The notes beneath the pieces are model-generated. The model saw only the letters and a program-made list of their open reading frames with translations. It was not told where the DNA came from and ran no database searches. The position numbers and the translations under genes are program-made. From the NCBI GenBank assembly GCA_033439795.1, contig JAUTDP010000001.1, positions 2,604,001 through 2,668,000 on the forward strand: a stretch of DNA of 64,000 nucleotides, given 5' to 3'. Shown in pieces: positions 51,201 through 60,237 of the stretch. The stretch is from Sordaria brevicollis (taxonomy: Eukaryota; Ascomycota; Sordariomycetes; Sordariales; Sordariaceae). How positions within the stretch are numbered: the stretch's first letter is position 1; the number at the start of each line of letters is the position of its first letter.

Positions 51201-52430
51201 TCGTAAATTTCAAAATTATATTTAAGGATAAATAAAGATTCGATAATATATTCGTAATAATAAATTAATTAAATAAAGTATTATAAATTATCCCTTATTT
51301 TATAACGGTAATAGCCCGAAACGTAGCCCGCATATATTACGAAGGCTTTTATTATATTTATAAATTATTAAACGAAATTATTTCGGATAGAAACCCCTAA
51401 TTTATATCGGATTTTATAAATAAATTAATTAAAATTTTGAATATTAAGTAGAAATTAGCCTCCTTAGGATATAATTAAATTATAAGGTAAGCCGAAATTA
51501 TAAACGAGTATTTCGATTAGCGTTTTCGTCTTTTCGTTAATTACTTTTAAGATAATTAATTAAAGGCGATTTCGGTAATAAATACAATACAAATAAGAAT
51601 ACTATACGATAATCTAAGTAGAATATAACTATACGAAGTATTAAAAAGATTCCTAATACCCGGAATTTTAAATTAGGAAATTCGAATTAATTTTAACGGC
51701 GTATAATTAACGATTAAAGAGAAATTTAGCCGGAAAGATATATAAAATTTAGTAAATCGGATTCGAAGATATATAAATAAGGTAAAAAAATTTATTATTA
51801 AAATTTAGGAGCGGATAATTAAATAATTAAATAAATATCGACGTATCCTGGATTTTAAACCCGGTAATAGAATATTTATTATTAAATAGAGCGAATTTAT
51901 AAACCGGTTAAATTATAAATTCGATTTTCTTTTAACGAATTAATATTTTAAAATTAAGGAAAAGTATAATTATTCGTTTAAATTAGAAGTATTAAAAGGT
52001 TAGAAAAGAATAGATATTTTTTACGCCGATAAATTTCGGAAATATTTTAATAATCTATTACCCGGTTAAAAATTAGAAAAATTAGTAGGGGAATATATAG
52101 GAAATAATATCGAATAGGAAGTAGAGGAAATCTTAACTTTTCGAATATATTTTAATAAATTTTAATACCGAATAAATTAGAAGGGATACGACCTAGATCC
52201 GAAATTTTATAATATTAAAAATTTTAAGAATTTATTTAAATTATTATAAACCTACTACGAAGCGTATTTAAAATACCCGGGCCCGCCGCTATATTTAGAA
52301 GAATAATTATAAAAGGCGGAGGTAGAAGAATTTAATAAGGATTACCCGGATAATAACGTTCCTTTAAGGAAAGGTACGAAGAAATTGAGGAGGATAATAG
52401 GCGCTAGGAAATAAAGGATTTACTTTATAT
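48226..52430 (+). pseudogene. pol remnant of element B
   Basis: Begins with a protease-region piece still open at 48266-48490 (contains GFLKDYLGRPILITFYIIVG), followed by RT at about 49480-49870 with YIDNIFIF (one catalytic Asp changed), RNase H near 50200-50520 and integrase near 50990-51540. Same order and spacing as element A. Confidence 0.86.
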
Positions 52431-52490
52431 ATAATAATAATTCTAATATTTCGAAGATTTAGGGCGAATCTTTTTCGGAGGGGGGGGTAG

Positions 52491-52743
52491 TATTACGGCG
52501 CTAGCGGATAGGGTCCTTATCCGGCGGACCGGTTATCGCTCGGGCGGTTACCTAATAAAGGTTAACTGTACTAGCGTACGTGATTGCGTGCCGCCTTCGT
52601 AGGTCGCCCGCGCCCAGGCATAAAACCCTAGCGCGGGGCGTATCCTTTATTCGTTTCTTCTTTTCTTCTTCATCTTGTAATTCTACAATAGACCTGGATT
52701 TAACGTATTAAGCTTGTCTCTCGTGACCACGTCGCTCGTGACA
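52491..52743 (+). repeat. 3' LTR of element B
   Basis: 253 bp. Inner start RIPped (TATTACGGCGCTAGCGG), outer end intact (ACCACGTCGCTCGTGACA). Confidence 0.93.
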
Positions 52744-52748
52744 ATATT

Positions 52749-54650
52749 TATGAATTTCTATATATATATAAAAATATTTTTAAAGCCTATTTGAATTATA
52801 ATAGGTTATTTTAGCCCGCGGTATATTATTAGGGTAAATCGGTCTTAATATTTATATTAAATTCTAAATTAATAAAAGAAAAATACTATATCGATAATAA
52901 TAATAATAATTTTTCTACGTATAAATATTATAATTTCGTATTATAATAATAAAGGATAATTATTAAAAATGGTAAAGTTATTAAATATACGTAAATTAAT
53001 GATAGGGCGACCCTTCGGACCGTTTTTTATTTCTTTCTAAATAATAAAAATTGGGTATATAAATAGGGTAGCGTATTTAACCTAATTTATTTTACCTTGT
53101 TTATAAAATATATTAAAAATTTTATCAATAATCGTTTAATCCTTTTTATTTACGGGGTATATATATACCGCAATTTTATAATTTTATTAATTTTCTATTA
53201 AAGGGATTCGTATTATATCTTCTTCCGGTATTTCGATTAATCCTCCCTCCTTTTATAATTTAAGAAATTAAATAATTAATTTTATTAACGTATATAATAT
53301 ACGTTTATTCTTAATAAAAATATAAATTCTTTTTTTAATTATTAATTCGGGGGCTTTATCGTTTATACGAATACCGAGGTTAAATTATTTATTGGGTATT
53401 TTGGGTAAATCCGACAATTCGGTAATTGGAGGCGTTAATTCAATAATTCGATTTTCGTTAATTATATTTATTATCGATTATCTTACGTCGATGGTTGCGG
53501 GGTTAATATTGATTTTAATATTAATAAGGATATAATAAATTTAATAAACGGTTTTAATAGCTTTATTAATTAATAAAATATGATTATTATTTATTAATTA
53601 AAGCATTTAAATCGCTAAAACCGTTTTATAAATATTATATTAATTCGAAGCGAAATATCCGTTAGTATTATATTTAGTAATTATATTAACTTTTTATTTA
53701 CGGGGAATAGTAATATCCGAATTAATCGTATTCTTTATTAAAATAATATATAGAAATTACGAATTAATAATTAAGTTACCTATAGTAGTATATAATAAAT
53801 TAAATAGGAAATTTCAGTCCTTTAAAAGGTTAATATAATTAATTAGGATTATATATTCTTTTCCGAACCTTAGGGTAACCTTTTTTTTTATAATAATTTT
53901 CCGGGTATAATAATAAGGTAATTTTAATATATTAAAAGCGATATTAAAATTATTTTAGGGTAAAGTTATTTCTCCTTTACGGTAATTAATTTTCGCTTAT
54001 TTTAAATATAAAAAGGAATTTGCTAATAGGAAGGTTAATTTTAAATTATTTATTATTTATCTTCTAATTTTAATTTTTAATAAAGTAAGAGCGATTTATG
54101 TATTTTTTCTAGCGAAGAATATTATAAACGTTATTTATTTTATAAATTTAATAAATTTCCTTCTTATTCTTTTAATCCGAATAGAATAATTTATAAAAAT
54201 AAAATATTTAAAGGTATTTAGAAAATTGCAATCGATAACCGTTTTCGCTATTCCTAAATTTATATTTATTTCGACTTTTTATATATCCGGCGTAATTTTA
54301 GTAACAATCTTCAAATATATAAATCCGGCGAACGGTTTTTATTTAGAAAATTTATTTTATTAAAGGGTTATTTTTTTAAATTAGAAGGGGATAGTAATTA
54401 TATAGTTAATAGCGTTTTTAAGTATAGTTTTTGGGTAGAAATTTAAATAAACGAAGAATTAATTACAAGAGGGGTAAATATTATTGTTAATTATATATTT
54501 TAAATATTTATTATTTATACGGATCGTTAAAATAGAATTGTTATTAATAATTTTAAAGGTATAAACTTTAGCGTAATTATTTTTTATATTATATATATTA
54601 AATTCTATTAAATACTTAGAATAGGTTAATTCGCTATTATATATATAATA
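52749..54650 (-). pseudogene. pol remnant of element D, 5' half (protease region and first part of RT)
   Basis: On the minus strand, FIIQKEIKNGPKGRPIINLR at about 53040-52985, followed by IFNNFTIFNNYPLL, is the start of a Gypsy RT (consensus F-V-K-K-x-GxxR-V-DYR-LN-x-T...YPLP). Upstream (about 54560-54420) the reading NNNSILTIRINNKYLKYIINN resembles the region around a retroviral-type protease. The RT is cut by element B at 52749. Confidence 0.75.
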
Positions 54651-57100
54651 AATCGAATTATCCGAATTATATTTATTTCTAAAATTATAACCTACGAAAT
54701 TAATAATTTCTTCTTCTATATAATTAATTCGATCCTTATTATAATTACGGTTCTTATTGCGCTTAATATTATAATTATAATCGTTATTATACGGGCGTAC
54801 GTTATTAAAACGATACGTAATTTAATTATTATAATTATGATCATAATTATTATAATTATTAAAGGAATTTTAATCGTAAATATTATAATTATAGGAATTA
54901 TCGCAGTTAGGGGAATTATTACGGTTATAATTACTATAATCGCGGGTATTATTATAATTATAATTATTATTACGGTTACGTTCGGATTGATTACAGTTAT
55001 AATTATAATTAACGTTACGTAATAATATAATACGGTTAGAATTATATTTATTTCTAACTATAAAGCGGAATATCGTTCGCTTATTTTCGATTAATTATAT
55101 ATAAAAATTAATATTACTATTAATAAGGGGGTTGGGGATTAGGGTTTTAATATTAATATTAAAATTATTCTAGATTTAAATTAATACGCTATAATAATTA
55201 TTATTATTATTTTTCGGTATAATATTTATAATTCGAATTAAGCAAAGTTATTTAAATATATAATTAATTATAGTATTTTCGTTTTAATAAATATTATATA
55301 ATATAAATTTACTTTCGTTAAATTTACGGGTAACTGTAATGGTATTAGGAGTAAATTTAATTATAAAGGTTTAAGCGAGGGTTTTAAAGGTATCGAATAT
55401 TACGCGTTTAATAAACGTTAATTAATTATATTATTATAAGTAGGCGGCTCTTTATAGAAAAAGGGGCTATATACGGATTAATTACTTTCGAAGGTTTTTA
55501 CGAAAGTTATTAATAACGAAACCGAATAAATAATTGACGAATATAATAACGTTAATAAATATTATAATTATATTATTCTCAATTATATTAATATTATTAG
55601 GGTTATTAGTAAAGGGGTTAAAAGTGCCGATTTTATTATATTTAAAACGTATTTCATTTTTATTAATATCGGGGGCTAGTTTAAAGAAAGTAGGTTTATA
55701 CAAATTATAACGTCCGTTATATATAAATTTATTTAATTTTATATTATTATTATTATTATTATTATTATCGGGATCGCTATTAGGGTTATTAGCGGAGGCG
55801 CGCTTACGAAGAATATTAAATAGACTACCGGCGTTTTTTATAATAATAATAGCAATAACTTTACTATAATTTTTATTATCCTTTAATTAAACGGCGGCTA
55901 TATTAAATAATTTAAAGGAGAAAATTGGGGGAAAATAAAACGGGTTAATAGAAGTAAATATATTTTTAGCTTTATTAAATTCGTCGGTAAAATTAATTAA
56001 AATATTAAATTATTTTATTTTACAAACTTTATATTCAATATAGGCCTTATCTTTAACGGCTTTATACGCGTCCTTAATAAATAAATTAAAATAAATTTTA
56101 AAATAAATTTATTCCGCTTAGAAAGTACGTATAATTTAAATATAACGTTCGTTCGCTTTAATATATCGGAAGAATATTTCCTTTTAACGCTTTATTATAC
56201 GATAAATATTTTCGTCTCTTTTATTTTAACGTTTAATTTAATCCTCCGTCATTTTAAATATTTTAAATTCGTAATCCTTTATATTATTTACCTATTTTAT
56301 AAAATTGTCTTCATTAATTTTAATATTAGGGTTAAATAATTTAATAATATAAGGGTCAACGTAATTAAAATTAAAGAAATTATTAATAAGCTTATTATAG
56401 GGGCGGTATAAATTATCATTAAGGGGTTTTTTATATAGGACTTTAATTTATTTAAAAATACTTTTATTTTTATAAAAGTAAGGAAGGATATTAAAATATA
56501 TATAATTATTATTATCGTTTTCGACGTAAATTTAATATTTATCTTTTTCGTTAGTTTTATTATTCTTTAAATTTCCGCCGAGGGTACTGCTAATTCGAAT
56601 AGCCGTAATATTTAATATTTTTAAAGAATAATCGGGAAAATAATTAAGTATATTTATTAAATCCCGTATAACCTCCTTATTTTTATTTTTCTTATTATAA
56701 TTATTGAGGGTAATTATAATTTCGGCGTAATTATTCTTAAATTTAAGGATATATTAAATTAAATCGTTTATTTACGCCGAATAATTATAACGAAGCTTAA
56801 TAATATAATTATCGACCTTTTAAACTCTATTTTTATAATATTTAAAATATTTATTAATAATTAATATATAATAATCGATTTTTCTATATTCAAAGTTTAT
56901 ATAATTTAAACGTTTCTATAATTTTTTCTAAGTTAATTATTTAAAAATATCAATATTAGCGTTTTTTTCTTCGTTATTATTCTCGGTATCGTTACGACCG
57001 AACGTAATAGTATCGCGATTAATACGTTAGGAGGCGTATTAATCCTTAATTAGTATTAAAGTTTTAGGGGGAAGGATTATAAGAGAATTTTATTATAAAT
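54651..57100 (-). pseudogene. gag remnant of element D
   Basis: Minus-strand readings such as YKVCKIK, a stop, then FNILINFTDEFNKAKN, and a run of Asn near 55740 (NSDPDNNNNNNN) resemble the end of a Gypsy Gag and its low-complexity linker. The 73-codon minus ORF at 55482-55703 lies within it. The plus ORF at 54837-55022 is the low-complexity reverse. Exact ends are uncertain. Confidence 0.5.
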
Positions 57101-57958
57101 GTATTTTAAAAGGAAATAAAGTACTTACAACTAATAAAATAATATTATTAATAAGGCTTAATTTAGAAAATAGGGTTGGGGGTTTAAGAAATAACGTTAA
57201 AAATCGCGGGGTTTAATCGACATTAAATCTAATTTATAAATTTAAATAGCGTCGAATTTAAATAAAATCGCGAATAATTTAGGGATTAATTTAATTAATA
57301 GGTCGAATATTTAAATTACTTAAATGGTCGATATTATATATTTTTATAATAGGAGTTAACGTTTTACGGGAAAAGTAACGTAAATTACCCTTTAGAAAAT
57401 CTTTATTAATTATAATGCGATAATTAATAAAGAAATTAATATACAATTAAATAGGGATTAATAATAAAATTAGGGTAATAATAAAAAGGGGAGACGAAAG
57501 GATTTTTTAGAAAGAAATTATAATATTATTAAAAGTAAATTACGTTATTTTAAATTACTTTTAGTATTAAAATTCGAATAAAATTCGGATCGGGGTATAA
57601 TTAATATTTTTATACGCTAGTTAATGTAAATCGACGTAAATACGATAATATAAAATAATAAAAGCGGGGATAATTATAATATTAAATATTATAGCCGTCG
57701 GAATAAATAGGTAAGTAATTTTAATATAAGGTTTTATAATTATTAAAATTAGCCGTCGAAAAAAATAAGTAAAATAATTAATAAAATTAGCGAATTAGGG
57801 GGGAGTAATCGTTAGAATTAATTGTTGAAGGAGATAAGTAAAATAATTAATAAAATTAGTAAATTCGCGACGAAGGTAATTAATAAACTTATTAGGAGGG
57901 GTGCGAAGAGTATACTATTCGTAATAATTATTACGAACGTTTAATTATAATTACTAAA
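57101..57958. other. 5' leader side of element D (minus strand), degraded
   Basis: AT-rich sequence between the probable gag start and the right LTR of D. No clear primer-binding site survives. Confidence 0.35.
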
Positions 57959-58269
57959 TAATAAGGTAATATTATAATACGTTATAGTAATTTATAATAT
58001 TAAAAAGAAAATAATATAAAAAGAAGAAAGCGAGCCGTAGGCGGTACTTGCGGGGAATCCTTAAATAGAAGGATTCCGACCGAACCTTACGTATATGAAT
58101 GTTAATTATTCAAGGTGGGTCCCCGACCGCCCGCCGGGCGGCTGCTAGGTATGCGCCTATCAGATTGCCGGCTGGCCGGTCCTGCCAGGATATGGCGCCT
58201 ACAGCATGCCATATCTTATCTAATCAATTAAATCTAGTATATGTACATGTAATTCATTCTTCCGTATCA
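57959..58269 (-). repeat. Right LTR of element D (5' LTR on the minus strand)
   Basis: 311 bp, TAATAAGG...CCGTATCA. The outer half (58100-58269) keeps normal composition, with CTGGCCGGTCCTGCCAGG. The inner start is RIPped. TGATA/TATCA form short inverted ends in the least mutated copies. Confidence 0.93.
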
Positions 58270-58274
58270 AAATA

Positions 58275-58796
58275 GAATTTTATACTATTAAGAAGGTTAT
58301 TAAAGAAATACTATTTATTAACCGATTTATCAAGGTATTAAATATAAAGTTATTTAACGACCTTATCCTTATTATAAAATGTAATAATTAATAAATTATT
58401 AAAGTATTTATTGAGGAGATTCCTATTTTTATTATTAAAATGAAGTATGTCGATATCTATCGATATTAATTTCGAAAGGAGATTATTGAGAAGGAGATTT
58501 TTAAAATTAATTATTTAAAGACGAAGGAAATACTTACGGATAGATTAACGAAGGTATTTAGAGTATTGGAATATAAGAGGTTTAGGGAATTATTAGGGAT
58601 ATTTGTAAAGTTATTACGGCCGGTTATAATAAATAATAATAATGAAAAGACTTTGGAAATAGAGGATTTGGATAAATATTTAGGTATTATAATAGGAGAA
58701 GTAATAGTGGATTAATAAAAGGGAATAGGAAATGTATAAATAGCTTTACTCTCGACTTTAAAAGGGTAATCGAAACGGTCTTCGAGTGAAGGGGTA
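58275..58796 (+). pseudogene. gag-pol remnant of element C, part 2 (end of RNase H)
   Basis: Continues the Copia RNase H after the D insertion. EFYTIKKVIKEILFINRF starts it; KYVDIYRY near 58446 and LKTKEILTDRLTKV near 58517 fit the Copia C-terminus (KHIDIRYHFIRE...TKE-LADGLTK). It ends before the polypurine tract at 58788. Contains fewer stops than the rest of C. Confidence 0.85.
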
Positions 58797-58991
58797 TATT
58801 AAATTCTAAAGTAGTATTTTGGGCTAGAATAGTATAAATTAGTATATAGTTGGTTAGCACTGCTAGTTACCCAAAAGGTTTTAGCAAATAAGGGATACCC
58901 CCAGCTCCCCCGACTAGAGCTCCAGAATCCTATTCTCCACAGTTACACACAGATATATAGAATCAATTAATTCTCCCCATACAATCTGACA
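58797..58991 (+). repeat. 3' LTR of element C
   Basis: 195 bp. The inner start is RIPped (TATTAAATTCTAAAG) and the outer end is intact (TCTCCCCATACAATCTGACA). It marks the sharp edge between repeat and genic DNA. Confidence 0.88.
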
Positions 58992-59169
58992 TAAACCGCT
59001 AGCGCAGATCACGCTGTTCTCATCGTTCGATTGGCTACTGAAGACGGTGAGTTCCTAATCAGGAAGGCACCAAGAGACAGGGATGGAGGGGCTCGAATTC
59101 GAGGAAGTTGGGATTATGATGGCATCTCTTTTCTCCTGGACAAAAGCTGCTGTTTTGAGGTTATAACGC
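58992..59169 (-). other. 3' flank/probable 3' UTR of the Zn2Cys6 gene
   Basis: 178 bp of normal-composition DNA between the stop of the regulator gene and Copia element C. No open frame or terminator motif is evident. The transcript end of the gene may lie here or inside the LTR. Confidence 0.4.
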
Positions 59170-60237
59170 CTAACCCCCAAATGCCATAATCATCTGAATT
59201 ATCATCTCCCTGAGCTTCGTTTGCCCTTCTTCAATCGCACCAAGCCTTTCGCCCGCTACTAGATACAAAGCTCTCAGCAGATACACAATGTAGCTGCTTA
59301 TCTCCGGTGCCAAAACCGAGGCATAGGGCAGCAAGAATCCCTGAAAGATCTTGACGCCAATCCTTATTGCCTGATGGTAGTAGACGTCATATAGTAGGAG
59401 GGCCCTTTCCATCATGCTGCTCTCTTGCTGCTGCCTCAAACAACAACATCGAAGACAAGGGTTATAAATGTTTAATAGATTATGGAGTAGGCGTTCCCCC
59501 ACCCGAAGGACAAAGGGAACGTGGGTAGCGTCTTCCGGCCTGACGCAAAATCTCTGGAATTTGGGGTTGTGTTCTGGCAAGAATTGGCTGATGAAGGAAA
59601 TTGTCTTGGTCAACCCTGAAAGACAGTCGCAGATTTGTATATCAGCAGCCGTGGCCACAGGGGTGGCAGGTCCTAGTCCAACAACGGGCGCAACGTCATG
59701 GGCAAAGTGAGCGACTTCAGGCGCCACGAGGGCGGTGGGTGTCGGCATCGCGGACGTGAACGCCGGGGCGAGTGGTACTTCTTGAGTTTGTGCCTGTGAA
59801 GCCGCAATAGGAAGGATCGGGTCCGCAAACATTCCAGCCCCAGGAGGAGACTCCTCAATAGAAACGGATGATCGAAATGACTCCGGAGATGTTGGCCGTG
59901 GCGAATATATCGGCGAGCGATGCTCCATAACCGCAACCAAAGGCACCTCACCGACAATAGGACTGAAATCCACCGGGTACTGAGGGCTTTGGGGACCAAA
60001 TTGAACTGGCACACCATCCTGGCCCGCGTTCCCATCGTTCCTTCTGTTGCAGCGATGAGGACCGCCCTTCCTCATGCACCGCTCACACATTCCAGCCGCT
60101 CCTGGTCGACACGCCGTCTTTGCCAGTTTACAGGCGTGGCATGACGTTGACCGGCCGTCGTAGCGACGGCACGGGCATTCCTCTCCGACGCAAATCTTGT
60201 GCTGTTCACAGTCGTCCGGGCATTGATGGCGAGCCAT
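59170..60237 (-). CDS. Zn(II)2Cys6 fungal transcription factor (355 aa)
   Basis: The protein begins MARHQCPDDC and has a cysteine cluster CX2CX6CX7CX2CX8C (Cys 33, 36, 43, 51, 54, 63; core SCHACKLAKTAC, then CERCMRKGG). This is the binuclear zinc DNA-binding domain found only in fungal regulators. Five further Cys (6, 10, 16, 21, 23) precede it, which is unusual. A Pro/Ala/Thr-rich linker (about 75-200) leads to a C-terminal, probably helical region (about 205-350) with CLRCCCLRQQQ. It is short for the family and lacks an obvious fungal-specific middle homology domain; a weak likeness to AflR-type regulators is a guess. It should act in the nucleus on promoters; targets are unknown. The start has a good context (AAGATGG) and no intron is needed. 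It is the first gene beside 59 kb of RIPped repeats, with a Copia LTR 178 bp past its stop, so silencing by neighbouring heterochromatin is possible. Confidence 0.85.
   Translation of the reverse strand: MARHQCPDDCEQHKICVGEECPCRRYDGRSTSCHACKLAKTACRPGAAGMCERCMRKGGPHRCNRRNDGNAGQDGVPVQFGPQSPQYPVDFSPIVGEVPLVAVMEHRSPIYSPRPTSPESFRSSVSIEESPPGAGMFADPILPIAASQAQTQEVPLAPAFTSAMPTPTALVAPEVAHFAHDVAPVVGLGPATPVATAADIQICDCLSGLTKTISFISQFLPEHNPKFQRFCVRPEDATHVPFVLRVGERLLHNLLNIYNPCLRCCCLRQQQESSMMERALLLYDVYYHQAIRIGVKIFQGFLLPYASVLAPEISSYIVYLLRALYLVAGERLGAIEEGQTKLREMIIQMIMAFGG

Larger units (their letters stand above)
45502..52743 (+). mobile_element. Element B: full-length Ty3/Gypsy retrotransposon, sister of A, inside the RT of D
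   Basis: 253-bp LTRs lie at 45502-45754 and 52491-52743. The target duplication ATATT is at 45497-45501 and 52744-52748. A polypurine tract of seven to nine G precedes the right LTR. Colinear with element A from the LTR through gag and pol but without the 1.1-kb insertion. The LTRs are 12 bp shorter than those of A, from a small difference near the start (TGTTAGGGCC in A). RIP-inactivated. The ORFs at 47431 and 48266 are fragments or shadow frames. Confidence 0.95.
31705..58269 (-). mobile_element. Element D: Ty3/Gypsy LTR retrotransposon inserted in the RNase H of C, itself carrying E and B
   Basis: The target duplication AAATA is at 31700-31704 and 58270-58274. The LTR of about 310 bp is intact on the right (57959-58269). 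On the left it is split by element E into 31705-31786 and 42473-42700. Subtracting E and B leaves about 8.6 kb. On the minus strand the order is gag (about 57000-55500), protease and first half of RT (about 54600-52750), [element B], rest of RT and RNase H (45500-44400), integrase (about 44330-43560) and a C-terminal domain ending near 43150. All frames are RIP-degraded. Confidence 0.9.
26872..58991 (+). mobile_element. Element C: Ty1/Copia LTR retrotransposon split by 26.6 kb of nested insertions
   Basis: LTRs of about 193-195 bp lie at 26872-27064 and 58797-58991. Coding runs 27065-31699 and resumes at 58275 in the middle of the RNase H domain. The break falls right after the degraded STTEAE region; AEFY-like sequence continues at 58273. 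Without the insertion C is about 5.5 kb, a normal Copia size. A purine tract GAAGGGG at 58788-58794 precedes the right LTR. Integrase precedes reverse transcriptase, as in Copia. No matching target duplication was found (TGGTT left, TAAAC right), so the left LTR start is uncertain by some bases. The right end is 178 bp downstream of the Zn2Cys6 gene stop. Confidence 0.9.

Noticed and set aside
54837..55022. Ile/Val-rich 61-codon ORF
   Set aside because: Plus-strand reading of an Asn/Tyr-rich AT repeat in the minus-strand gag-pol of element D.
59468..60144. ORFs overlapping the Zn2Cys6 gene in other frames
   Set aside because: Shadow frames of a gene with a clear zinc cluster.
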